Origin: Blastobasis lacticolella
Lineage: Eukaryota; Arthropoda; Insecta; Lepidoptera; Blastobasidae
NCBI GenBank assembly: GCA_905147135.1
Contig: LR990046.1
Coordinates: 19,498,501 to 19,562,500, forward strand
Reading direction: 5' to 3'
DNA: 64,000 bases
The translations under genes and the position numbers were made by a program. Each line of letters starts with the position of its first letter. The first letter of the stretch is position 1. Positions 32,061 through 42,720 of the stretch are shown here, in pieces. Below the pieces are notes generated by a model. The model made no database searches and was not told the origin of the DNA. It worked only from the letters and a program-made list of their open reading frames with translations.

Positions 32061-32305
32061 CACGAGCCACAGGCTACGATGCCAAGCCTGACACATTCAT
32101 ATATCTTTTTATGCATTTACGCCGGTTAAAGCATACACTATTCTAATTTATATCTTTATTTGTCACTCCTTCCATACTTCTTAACACTTTAACTTTAGTC
32201 TGCTATACCTTTTGTTCCAAGAACGTTCGCTGTTGGAACGAACACCTTTCTATGAATATCTAGACGGACTTTTTGAATACCTTTGGGCTGTTTATAAATG
32301 TATCA
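32061..32305. other. Non-coding spacer
   Basis: Nothing recognised. Confidence 0.4.
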
Positions 32306-32563
32306 TCATCACAGCCCGTAACAGTCCACTGCAGGACTTAGGGCCTCTCCCACGAAAGGGGAGGTTATTGCCACAATCTCCACGCTTGGCAGGCGGGTTG
32401 GAGATCGCAGTGTTTATAATATAACAATGGAAAATGCTGCTGCCCATTTTCCAGACCACGGAGACTCTTGATCTTTTGCCTCGAAAACATTAGTCGCCTT
32501 GTACGACACCCACGAGTGTAAGGGGTTGGTGCTATTCTACTCTGCCGGACACCACACGGCCAA
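32306..32563 (+). repeat. Dispersed repeat D, longest plus-strand copy
   Basis: Runs uninterrupted from CACAGCCCGTAACAGTCCAC through TTGCCACAATCTCCACGCTT, GCTGCTGCCCATTTTCCAG and CTTTTGCCTCGAAAACATTA to GCCGGACACCACACGGC. It serves as the reference for the interrupted copy at 40337-40950. Confidence 0.7.
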
Positions 32564-32639
32564 TTATAAATGTATGTAGTGCTCCATTCACCATATTTTC
32601 CACATTCATTTTCCTTATTATTTTTACAACATATAAAGT

Positions 32640-32830
32640 ACTTTATTTTCAACCCCCGACGAAAAAGAGGCTTTGTGTGTCTGTCTGTGCCATCGTAGCT
32701 CCCAATCGATTGACCGATTTGGATGCGGTTTCCTCCATTTGAAAGGCAGTTTAATCAAGATTACCACCATTTCTTTTATTAAAATTTTTACCATGTGAGA
32801 TGGCGGTCAAATGCCTGGCAAGTCCAATTA
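32640..32830 (+). repeat. Two repeat tails in tandem
   Basis: CAACCCCCGACGAAAAAGAG with TGTGTGTCTGTCTGTGCC and ATTGACCGATTTGGATGCGG (32648-32732) is a pattern common in lepidopteran interspersed repeats. At 32793-32830 a LINE 3' tail (GTGAGATGGCGGTCAAATGC) follows, ending in an A-run. Confidence 0.5.
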
Positions 32831-33989
32831 AAAAAAATCGGATCTATGGTTTAGAAAATATTTCTAATATTTTGAGCTTAAGTAAACTTGGCCGGAGTTT
32901 TTCTGTCAGTTAGGTTATTGCTTAGAACCATTCCAATTACGCTTCGCACTAGCACAGCAATTACTGGGGATGTTCCGCAAAAATTACCATTTAGAGTCAG
33001 CCCATTGTTCTGTTCGTTACAGGAGTACCGAATTCTGCGCCATTGCCATAACAATTGGAGCCATCACCCGCAATTTTATAAATGAATGTAATAAAATTTC
33101 ACTGGCCGACGGTTAAGGCGGCCATTATGCCTGCCCGATTCGGGACAGGGTCAAAGGCGATTATGATCTCGAGTAATTATTGACAATGGAAGCGTTGAAA
33201 GGCGATTTTTATCGCAATCGACATGTCTATTAAAAGAGATTGCGGTGCTGATCGTGTTTCGCGTGCCATTTTGTTGGAGTTTGGTGTTTGGGTGTTTTTA
33301 ATTTTAGCTTTTTGGTCGTTTTAGTTTTGACTCGAAAGAGATCTTCTTTCATTTAAGTATTGTCTCCTATTTTCGTTTTTATTAATTTACGATAATAAGA
33401 CGACTTTGTGGTTAAAATCATTTCATAACGAAAATAAATAAGGGGCTATATAAGGCTATTTCGCTACAAGGTGTAAAAGTTAGTTTTGAAAATATCGTTT
33501 TGCATCGTCAAAAAAATCTAAAAAGACAAACTCAACCAAAAACTGTGGTCACCCTAACCGAAGGCGACTCAATTAACCGTAGTCGATATTTCAAACAAAG
33601 AACGACGAATTCTTAAATGTCACTTTATTACAATTTAAATTTAATTTACTTATTCACTTTAGCCTCCTTGGACCACGAGCCTACGACGTAATATCCAATG
33701 GCAATTCCAGTTTCCGGACACGTGGCTTAGCGTCGTTCTAAAATTTACTTTTAATTTGATTAGGCCCGAATTTAATAAGTGTAGGACGGCAGAATATTAT
33801 AATGTCTTCAATATTGTGGGTAAAACTGGTCTCTGGTGATGTTCTGGCCACATTTTAATCTTGCGCTTAGGGTGTTATTTGTTGAGTTGAAGGTCTGTAA
33901 AGTAAAGAACTTGTAAAAATGTGCAGTGTGACTATAATAATCTGATGAAAACGCAATGAAGCAACTCAAATCAAATGTTATAAGTGTAG
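32831..33989. other. Single-copy stretch, candidate regulatory sequence at 33085-33300
   Basis: 33085-33300 is richer in GC and in short transcription-factor-like motifs: TAATTATTGACAATGG (homeodomain plus Sox-like), GTCAAAGGCGATTATGA and TTTTTATCGCAATCGACATG. No repeat resemblance to the rest of the window. Whether it is conserved is unknown. Confidence 0.3.
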
Positions 33990-34160
33990 CCTCTAAATTT
34001 TAACCGATTTATAAGGAGGTGGAGATTCTATGTTCGGCTGTACAGTTTTGTTAATTCTAACCGATTTTGTTATGTTAACTGAGCCATGTCTAATCAAATT
34101 CGGGTAGGTCGAAGCAGATATGTAGCTTTAACTCTCCATAGTACTAATATTCATACATTA
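33990..34160 (+). repeat. Dispersed repeat F, copy 2
   Basis: CTGAGCCATGTCTAATCAAA, TTCGGGTAGGTCG and CTCTCCATAGTACTAAT correspond to 5980-6060. Confidence 0.45.
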
Positions 34161-34377
34161 AGAAAGAAAAAAAGAAAAGACATTTATTACACATAGCACA
34201 CCACGACACAATAACAGTTACATAATTGAAAAATTAAAAACATTTGTGAGGTACAGCATAAGTATGTCCCTATGTATATGTCAAAATATTTGGTCCTTAA
34301 CAACCTTATGGTCAGCAATTCAGCCTTTTGAAAGCTACAGATTACCTTGCAGTATCCATTATATTATTTGAAACTAG
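34161..34377. other. Possible LINE tail and spacer
   Basis: AAAAGACATTTATTACACAT and the following AT-rich bases look like the complement of a LINE 3' end, but no protein part is attached. Confidence 0.3.
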
Positions 34378-34442
34378 ACTTTCACTACACATGTTACCGG
34401 GTTTGTTACCACGGTTAGTATTGTTACTAACCGTGGTAACAA
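34378..34442. repeat. Repeat with perfect 18-bp hairpin
   Basis: 34403-34420 (TTGTTACCACGGTTAGTA) and 34425-34442 are perfect complements around TTGT. The left part, with its 25-bp upstream flank, is shared with 1398-1443. Confidence 0.7.
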
Positions 34443-34709
34443 ATTCGATAACCACGAAAGTCTTAAAACCTAAATTGAAACTAGGCTTTGCATATCGACC
34501 ACTACGAGAGACACTCAAAGGCCATAGCAAGAGGTAGACAATTGAAAAAGTCTATGCGATCTCAGCTAATATTTAAAGTTAACACTTAGTAGTCGCGCGT
34601 CACGAATCGACAATATACGACATATTTTTCGTTCAAAATACATATCATTATATTTAGTCGCTTTTCAATCCCAAATGCAGATGTATTTCCAAAATGCTTT
34701 CATTCTATT

Positions 34710-34791
34710 TAAGAGAAAGGTTTATATCCAAGAAAAAAGGGTAGAGAGGGTAAGTAGGTGTACGCGAACGAAGTCGCGCCGGGTTCACTAG
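34710..34791 (+). mobile_element. Helitron 3' end
   Basis: AGGTTTATATCCAAGAAAAA, GTAAGTAGGTGTACGCGAAC, then a GCGA/TCGC hairpin with loop ACGAAG and GCCGGGTTCACTAG followed by T. The 5' part is missing. Confidence 0.7.
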
Positions 34792-35240
34792 TTTTATTAT
34801 AAAATATCGAGCCTAAAGAAAATGACTTAAAGTAACAAATGTTATAAATAAATTTATCCTTTAGATTCTTGTAATTTTCCTTCTTACCTTGTATATTTCA
34901 AAGATTTTATTATTATGATTGATTATTATTTTACACCGTGATCCTTAAGTACTAACTAAATTAACTAAAGAACGTCTGAGCTTATATTAAAAAGAAAAAC
35001 ATAAATTGGTTTACGTACTTAGTACCTACTTACTTAGTTTAGTGGATGGGCTGAGCCTTATGCTTTTAAGGGAGGTGACTAAATGGATTGTAATTTTATA
35101 TCGCAAGGGCGAAACATTAAAAGTGGTTTGGGTCGTGCCGTCGTCCTCGTTTTAATTTTTGTATACGTATTGGCTAATGCTTATATTAACATTAAAATGA
35201 CTGCTTCTTTTTTATAAAATATGTAATATTTTTCATCGGA
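34792..35240. other. AT-rich non-coding stretch
   Basis: Nothing recognised. Confidence 0.4.
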
Positions 35241-35596
35241 GCGGCGATCGTTTGCTGAATGGTTAAGGTATCCAACTCGTAAGTGAGAGGTACCGGGTTC
35301 GAATCCCACTACGGCCATGTAACTCATTTCTGAGTCGTGTACATTAGTTGAATGCTAGCTGAAGATCTTACGGTGAGGGAATACCTGCACATTCAGGCGA
35401 CTGAATGTGTAACCAACAACCATGATCCATTCTGGTCCGCTTCCCCTGGTACCAAGGTCACTGAGGTTAGATGGCAGTCGCTCCACAATTAGGTAATTAC
35501 CTAATCTGCCAAATCCTGGATTATGGTCAAGATCACTCCGGGTCCTCGATCGCGAGAACACAACCGGGACATTAACGCCAAGATGATTATAATGAT
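35241..35596 (+). mobile_element. SINE-A, decayed head
   Basis: The B box GGTTCGAATCC is kept near 35298, but the A box is mutated (TTGCTGAATGGT). Body and CGGGACATTAACGCCAAGAT end are present; a short insertion (CCCTGGTACCA) and an internal deletion distinguish it from the 6890 copy. Confidence 0.8.
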
Positions 35597-36489
35597 GTGA
35601 AAGTGCAAACATCGATTCAAACAAATTTTCTATTTTAAAATAAAGGAATCCTGTTACAAGAGACTGTCGTCTCATACTAAAATCAAATGCCGTACTAAAA
35701 TTATCACGTAACCCTAATAATAACTTTGACATTAAAATTGAATTACGTCCCAAAAGCTACACATTTGTATGAAAATAAACTATCAGAGGCCATAAAATGA
35801 CGCCTATTTCGTGAACAATTGCGTTTTATTGTTGCCCGAATCGGTAACACGCTGTAACAAAAACTAAAACAATACTATAAATTCAGGTCGCACGACCGCG
35901 TAAATTTTAACCTGACTATAAATACGAACCGGTTGCCTAACTGGATAATATTCACGATAGATTCTATCTGCCTACATAGCAATATGAAAACGGCTTAATT
36001 GGCATATTATAATTTCTAATGGCATCTATTGCCCTGAAATGGAAATGGGAATTTAATTGTAACGTGTTTAACTTGTTAAGGTATCTTTTACGATTTGCTA
36101 AAGGAATAATATGTTTAATTTTATATTTTGGTATCGCCGGAAATATGACGATGAAGTAAATGAAGAGCTGGCAAACAAAACGGTATTTATTTTTTCTTTT
36201 TAACTCTTACGCTTCTGGTCTAAATACTTTTTTTTATCCAGAGGTTTTAGGCCCGCTGAATACGAACCTTAACTCATTTTCAATCATAACTGTTTTAAAA
36301 TTGTATCCGAAGTTCGTGGTTTCGAAAAGCGATAGATATTTTTACTATGAACTAATTCCATGTTTGATCGACAACACTTTAAATTTTTATTGCTGTTGTA
36401 AAATTTGTTTGTTGTAATTATACCGTTTTCTTCGCCAGCTCTTTAAATATGAGTACATCCTAAATTTAATAGAGCTTTTCTCATTTTTT
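35597..36489. other. Single-copy stretch
   Basis: 35800-36060 contains homeodomain-type AT motifs set in less AT-rich sequence and may be regulatory (a guess). The frame 36160-36417 is AT-rich and not recognised. Confidence 0.35.
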
Positions 36490-36650
36490 ACACAGTGGAG
36501 CGGGCCACCTGCTGGAAAATGGTCACCGCCCTTAGGACATCAGCAACCCCAGAGGCGTTACCAGTACATTGCCCACCTCTAATGAGACCTCTAACATACC
36601 TTTTGAAGGATCCCATGTCATAATCACAACTGAAACACGACTGAAATTCG
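36490..36650 (-). pseudogene. Jockey/CR1-group LINE 3' end, diverged
   Basis: Complement of the 3' end of the 17.4-kb element: GGGCCACCTGCTGGAAAATG, GTCACCGCCCTTAGGACATC, AGCAACCCCAGAGGCGTTAC and CCTCTAACATACCTTTTGAA correspond in order to 18690-18590, with a small insertion. Confidence 0.7.
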
Positions 36651-36894
36651 TAATACCGACAATGAACCCTTTGAAACTTTGCATGATAAACATTCCATGG
36701 CCCATCCCTCTCTGAGTCATGTTAACTCATTTGGTAACATAAGCAGCGTTGAACACAGATAAAAACAAATTACACGTTAAATGGGACCAAGTTTTATTAG
36801 TTCCTTTTCCGAGGTCAGTTGTTACATTTGTAAGCTGGTCGTGAATGCCGCAGTATGTTCCGGGTATAGGAGTTTTTAGGCAAACTCTTTTTTT

Positions 36895-37075
36895 TTGTTA
36901 TCAGTAGTCTGCTAAGCAATCCACCTGATAGAGAGTGGTCAATGCAGCCTATGGACATTATCAACACCAGTATGCTGATTACGTAACTCTGTTGCCAATA
37001 ATTCTCTGATTTGTGAATTGTTGGCCACAGAGTTACGTAATCAACCTACAGGGGTATCACCGATGCCTTGCCATA
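36895..37075 (-). pseudogene. LINE 3' end interrupted by a small palindrome
   Basis: AATCCACCTGATAGAGAGTG, GTCAATGCAGCCTATGGACA, TTATCAACACCAG and, after the insert, GGGGTATCACCGATGCCTTG make up a complement of a Jockey/CR1-type 3' end. The uninterrupted relatives run straight from CACCAG into GGG. Confidence 0.65.
36974..37045. mobile_element. 72-bp palindromic insertion
   Basis: GATTACGTAACTCTGTTGCC at 36977 and its near complement ending at 37042 form arms of about 28 bp with two mismatches and a 10-nt loop (TCTGATTTGT). It sits within the LINE 3' end. A very small MITE or a template-switch palindrome. Confidence 0.65.
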
Positions 37076-37245
37076 TCTAACACCCAGAAACACGTTGCTC
37101 TGAATATAAGCAAATATAAATCCTTCAAAATGAACGAAACTGACCAATCGTAGAGCCGTATTGAAAGCGGCACGTTAGTAGACCAGCACTGTGAAAGCGC
37201 ATAGTAACTACTTAGAGAAGTATTCTTTATGAATAAAAATATAAT
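37076..37245. repeat. Fragment of repeat family C
   Basis: GAACGAAACTGACCAATCGT, AGAGCCGTATTGAAA and GACCAGCACTGTGAAAGCGC resemble 46535-46590 and 47720-47765. Confidence 0.4.
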
Positions 37246-37460
37246 GATCATCTTAGTTAAGGAGTTAAGGTCTCGGTTGAGCTCCACGCGAGGGCCCGCG
37301 GTTCACCTTGACCAAGATTTTGCAGATCAGGTAATCAGTGGAACAGCATCCTTGACTTCGTACCTATACCAGATATTGAGCAGCACCGTTTTTGTTAGAA
37401 TTTTAACACTGCGATCTCCAAGCCGTCTGTCTAGAGTGGATATTATAGCGATGTTCCATA
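37246..37460 (-). mobile_element. SINE-A tail remnant followed by a repeat-D piece
   Basis: Minus-strand SINE-A body pieces (GTTCACCTTGACCAAGATTT, GCAGATCAGGTAATCAGTGG) occupy about 37290-37345. GCGATCTCCAAGCCGTCTGT at about 37411 matches repeat D. Confidence 0.45.
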
Positions 37461-38774
37461 GAAATATGTACGCTTGTTTCTTGATGTTCAATCGCATATA
37501 TTTGTAAAAAGACTATTCCTTTATGTATGATAATAAGGGCAATGGTAAATGCAATTATAGCCGGTAGGACTGTGAATTGTAATTGACATGTGACTCTACC
37601 TTCTTCCCTGAGGCGGGTTTCCATAAATGGATTTTCCCCTGCTCAAATAGGAGCGCAATTTCCCGGTTTTTTTCCTTGCAAAACATTTTTATACAATGCA
37701 GGGCCGATTTTCCTATTCTCAGATAAAACATATCAGTCCTGAAATAAAATTGTCATTATTTCTTACATAAGTGACGGATTATAGTTTGCTTTAATTTGGA
37801 TGTATATTACTATATCGGGCAGATAAATTTTATCTGAGGATTAAAAAATCAGCCCGCAGAGACAAAAGTTTAACAATCAACCTGGTGGAAAGTGATACTG
37901 TCGCCCATTACACCTGCACATTCGTGCACTTAGATTTCATGTAAATGCAGAATCGCAGGTGCGTTGTGACTGTGAGCTCCAATCTGGTACAATATCACCC
38001 GTATCTATACAAATAATAAAACAGTAAAAAAGTGTGAATATATTTGAATTGAGTGTGGGAGAAAGTGTGTATAACATTGAATATATTTGCATTTATATCC
38101 AGAACTAGTGGACTAGTGGACGGTATAATTGATTTTGGAAACTGGAACACCTTATTCGAAGAATCATAGATAATAGAAAACTAATATAATAGATAATATA
38201 ATAGACAATTTTTGCAAGAGGTTACATCCCAATGGTCTGGGGGCCTGGTGATCTGTAAGACAGGTATTTATTACCTAGTGCGGACACCAGTCTCTCATAC
38301 AGATTGTTATTGTACTAACATTAAATTGTTTCTTATTATATGAAGAGAAAATAAATATTTTATAATTATTATTATATTAATTTTTATATATTATTATATT
38401 AATATTTTAGTTCTCGCGCATTGCTCAATTGTTTGACTTACATTTTACACTGGCTACCTTATCCTACAAACTTACTTCGCAGCATTAATAAATACTGTAT
38501 TAATCGTTGCAAGGAGAGCGTGACAGCGATGGATGAATGTAACGAACTCGTAATTTGTTATTGCCAATTAATTGCACAGGAAATTGAGAACGGAGCTAAG
38601 TAAATAAATTTATTAGAGCAGAAGGGAAATTGCTTTAGTGAGCTCGGGGTTTATTTTAAAAATATTGCCGAAGCGAGCTGCGTAGAGTATGTTTAGCTAA
38701 TATTCTGTTAATCCTTTTTGTCTGTTTTCTATTCAGGAGTATATTAAACCGACGACCATGTATGAAAAGAGATT
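37461..38774. other. AT-rich non-coding stretch
   Basis: 38122-38160 has the GGTATAATTGATTTTGGAAA and CTGGAACACC motif of repeat F. An (ATT)-rich run lies at 38340-38412. No gene seen. Confidence 0.4.
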
Positions 38775-39700
38775 TGCCAGGACCGTAGCAAGTGGAACGA
38801 TGTGAAATCTACCTACCCAGTGGCAAAAAGGCGTGATATAATATGTATGTGTATATATGTATATTGTATTTTTTTTTCATTGTTTATTGAGGCACAGACT
38901 GCTTCCATGGAGGTCATGAAGACTAGGATGCAGTCGCTCTACTGTATTTAGGTACATGATCTTCGGGATCACGACAAAGACATACCAAGATCGCTAAATC
39001 AGGCTTTTTATGTTATACGGCAGAAGACAAACAGGCAAGCAAGCCACCTGGCGGAAAGTGGTCACCGCCGCCTATGGACATCAGCAACACCAGGGGAGTC
39101 ACCAACGCGTTGCCTCTGAAGAGACCTCTAATATACCTCTTGAACGATGCCATGTCATAGTCCAAAGGAAGCACTGTGGAAGGAATTTTAACCTCAAGAT
39201 AATTTTTACACTATAGACTTGGAGTTGTTTTAATTTTTTCGTCATCAAGAATGCATTAGACATTTTTTTTGTCAATTCTACCTTTGCATTCTTTTCAGGT
39301 TTCATTTCGCGTCAGTTTCTAAGGAAGGCTTATGGCTTGTTTAATATCCGTCAGTGTTTTGATGTAGCGACCGCGTCAGTGGTCCTCAAAGGGCGGCTTT
39401 ATGCCTTCTTTGTGTTTGAGGGTAATTCAGCAGAATGGGTAGGATGTAACTTTATAATTCAATTTGGCTCGTGTTTTTCCAGGAAATTGATCGAGTAACG
39501 TATTCGTTTCGGAAAGGTTTGGAAAGTCTTGTGTGTGTTTTTTCCAATCTCGGTACAAACTTGGAGATTGAATACTTAACGTTGTGTAAACTTCGATTAA
39601 GATTTACATACATTTAGAAATATGGCGACACAGCTTTTTCTCGTTGGAGTAGGCAGATACCACATCGTTCCACTTGCTACGGTTCTGACAGATCTCTGTC
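38775..39700. mobile_element. Pair of inverted repeat-G copies around SINE-like and LINE fragments
   Basis: 38775-38850 (GCCAGGACCGTAGCAAGTGG, then AACGATGTG, ATCTACCTACC) and 39610-39692 are inverted copies of each other over about 70 bp with mismatches. Between them lie a degraded SINE-A-like piece (38890-38990) and a minus-strand LINE 3' end (39005-39190). A third copy of the core lies at 55310-55345. It may be one composite element or coincidental neighbours. Confidence 0.45.
39005..39190 (-). pseudogene. Jockey/CR1-group LINE 3' end
   Basis: Near-identical complement of 18540-18715: GACAAACAGGCAAGCAAGCC, ACCTGGCGGAAAGTGGTCAC, CGCCGCCTATGGACATCAGC, ACCAACGCGTTGCCTCTGAA and ATGCCATGTCATAGTCCAAA occur in the same order. 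Closest relative in the window of the RT copy at 17.4 kb, so probably a young insertion. Confidence 0.85.
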
Positions 39701-40336
39701 GCCAATATCATTTTTTTGTAAGCTTTTACTTGAATTAAATAAATTGCGAATTTCTCTTTGGGTATGTAATGGTTGAATGTGCCTTTGTCATAGGGCAGCC
39801 ACAGAAAGATGAAAAAATATACAGCGGAGCGCTGACATTTTAGACTTTGATTACTTATCTGACATACTCGATAATAGTATAAACCTTTCAAGCCCGAAAA
39901 CGTTACGCAATAATAAATTTATACTTTTATAAACATTACTATGTTTTGCGACATAAATAGATCTTCTTTTTGTCGTGTCAATGATAAATAGGTTAAGTAT
40001 ATAATGTAAGGTTAAGGTTAAGTAGTAACTTAATTCAATTCACTGGTGAGCGGCAGGGTTGGCTCATTCCTCGGCCAACATATAGGGATAGCCATCCAAC
40101 AAGAAAATGCAGTCAGCCTTATGGGCACCATACCCAACAGTGGCAGTAGTCTAGCGGATAATTGTACATATAGATTTTTAGATTAGGTTTGTAGGTTTAT
40201 TTTAATTTTAGGTAAATAATTAAGTTCATTTATTTAGTTTATTACTTTTGTGTGTTGACCTTTTTTAATAAACCCATGAAATATAAAAAAATGTATATAA
40301 ATAGATAAAAATATGATACAGCCAGACCCACATCAT
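39701..40336. other. AT-rich non-coding stretch
   Basis: Nothing recognised apart from a short GGTTAAGGTTAAGTAG run near 40010. Confidence 0.4.
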
Positions 40337-40950
40337 CACTGCTCGCAACAGTCCTTAGGGCCTCTACCTGGAAAGGGGAGGTTATTGTCATAATATCGAC
40401 GCTTGGCAGGCTGATTGAAGATCGCAGTGGCATAAATATAAAATAATAATAAAAAATAAAATCTTTATTTTCTTTTTAAAAATATCCTTAAAACTACGAT
40501 TGAAATCTTCTTTTAGTCTGTGTTAGTAGTTAGTGTCCTTAGCCGAAATTATAATTTTGTAGATTTGCAATGTATAATACTAAATTAAATCATATGAGTA
40601 TACAAGATAAATAAACCAACAACAAATAACTAAAAAAAAGAAGTACGTGTGTGAGTGTGTGCGTGTGCGTATGCGTGGGCGTGTGAGAGAGTTCTGTTTA
40701 ATCCAGGTTTGTGTTTACTGTTGTTTAAGTAGAGTCGTCTCAATTTCCTCCTAGGTTTGTCTTGGAGCCATAGTGATACTGCGGTTTTGCAATCAAACCG
40801 ACTTTTTTCACAAATGTTGAGGTATTTACCGACCGTGTCTTATATTGTCTTGTAGCAATATTACAATGGAAAACGCAGCTGCCCATTTTCCAGTCAACGG
40901 AGACTAGATCTTTTGCCTCGAAAACATTGGTCGCCTCGTACGACGTATAT
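40337..40950 (+). repeat. Repeat D interrupted by a 410-bp insertion
   Basis: The first half ends at GATCGCAGTGGCATAAATAT (about 40437) and the second half resumes with ATTACAATGGAAAACGCAGC (about 40858). In the copy at 32306 these parts are contiguous. Confidence 0.65.
40441..40850 (-). mobile_element. Probable minus-strand retroelement insertion
   Basis: The insert starts with AATAATAATAAAAAATAAAA followed by TCTTTATTTTC, the complement of a polyadenylation-type 3' tail. It contains a GT-rich microsatellite (40644-40691) and has no open frame. Class unknown. Confidence 0.4.
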
Positions 40951-40979
40951 TTTATATTAACGAATTTAAGACAATATCT

Positions 40980-41125
40980 AATTCTTCAAGAAAACGATGA
41001 AAAGGTTTTTACTTGGTCAGCAATACGAGAGTAGTGCCCCTTGTATTGAAATGATCCATGGGCTGCGAAAACTGCTTACCATCAGGCCGGCCGTAAGCTT
41101 GTTTGCCATCTTACTGGAAAAAAAG
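40980..41125 (+). pseudogene. Jockey/CR1-like LINE 3' end
   Basis: TTCTTCAAGAAAACGATGAA, AAGGTTTTTACTTGGTCAGC, then CTGCTTACCATCAGGCCGGC and CGTAAGCTTGTTTGCCATCT with an A-run. Same family as 8855-9050. Confidence 0.7.
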
Positions 41126-42520
41126 ATATAGGCAGAGTACTATTTCAGAGAAAACCTTCTCGTATTTAAAGATAACGCAACCAAATACGCGACAAATACA
41201 GTGAATATTCACAAATGTTTGTTTGCAGAACAATTTGGATGTTCCTTTCCGTTTCACTTGTGTCATTATTTGGGAGGCAAGTGCGATGGTGTTCAATAAA
41301 AATGCTTTTGCCCTTTTCGCTTGATGAGGCAAAGTAAACTCATGTTGAGCAAATACAAGCAACCGAGGGGAGGTTACGGTTTCTGTTTAAAGGGTAATTT
41401 TGCTGTATATTGTTTACTCTTGCTCCTTCAAATATTTTGTGTACCTAATGATTTTGCGAATTTCTTGTTAGGTACAATTTCAGTTGCTGTTGGTTGTTAT
41501 TGTCAGTAGGATCAAAATCTATATCTTACAAACTACCTTACAATGTTAATGATGTAAGCTCATATGTTCATATTGTGACCTTTTTTGTGAAATAAATCAG
41601 TGCGTTGGCGGATGCTTTATTATGTATGTATGTATTATGTATATGCTAAAAGCTGGAAATTAATTAAATTAATCAGTTAATTAGTTCATCACATTATGAT
41701 CGTCACCATCATCATCAGAATCTGCCTATTAAATGAATACTATCAGCAATATCAAAGTCATAATTTGCACAACCTTTGCTTAAATTCTGTCATCAATAGG
41801 AAGCTAATATATTCCGGAGTGATATGGGTATTTGGATCAAAGTATTATGAGGATATTGGGGGGAAAACTGAATATTATACTGATCTTTGACGGGTACAAG
41901 TACAAGGATATATAGGTTAAATGAAGATTGTTTTTTTATAATCAATATCAAATTGATAGTTATAATAAATGACTTTGCTCCCATATTGCTCCTATATTTG
42001 ATTGATAAACTTTACACTTTGAAAAGTTCTCTAATGAAAAACTTTTTTTGAGAACAAGCTTTTATCGCGCGGTACAGCATTCATCAAGACCATTCCAAAG
42101 AACCCAAACACGATGGTGGTATCTTGCACTTTTGTTACATTCAAAAGTTCGTATGACCACCTCCGACTCCATCATCAGACCAGCTCCATGGTACTTACCA
42201 TATGAATGCATTGTCATTTTAAGTTACATAGGTTAACCAAATTTCAGCTCCATTGAACGCCGGGAAGTAGGTCAAATTAGGTTTGCAAGATTCTAAAATT
42301 TATATATTCAAAGTAACTAAATGTCAAAAGAATAATTTTAACAATTTTTACATAAATTGGATCTCTACTATATTTTTCGGAAACAATCTATTATCCACCC
42401 CTTTCGACAAACATTTTCACTGTAAACAACTGGCAAAGTGGCATCTCATAATCCGCCCAGAAAAAAATATCTTTTTTTTTTAAACTGGGCCACCCTCCTT
42501 AAATTATATTATCTACCGGA
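41126..42520. other. AT-rich non-coding stretch
   Basis: Nothing recognised. A lone piece near 42050-42120 is less AT-rich but without family resemblance. Confidence 0.4.
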
Positions 42521-42720
42521 GTCAAGGTTCGCACGGAAAGGATTTTCCGGGGCGTGATTTTTCGCTATCGCGTGATTCAATAATGCGAGAATGATTTGTG
42601 GCCTGCGATACGAGTGGGGCCAAGAACGTTGGCGAATATTACGTTTAGCTACACGTTTGTAATGTGAATTCCTTGGGAACGATAGAAACGTATATCCTGT
42701 AATGTAAGATATTAGATACG
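42521..42720. other. Candidate single-copy regulatory island
   Basis: Less AT-rich than the flanks, with GGATTTTCCGGGGCGTGATT, TCGCTATCGCGTGATTCAAT and CGTTGGCGAATATTACGTTT. GGGATTTTCC/GGAATTCC-like and CG-rich motifs occur. No repeat or coding features; function is a guess. Confidence 0.25.
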
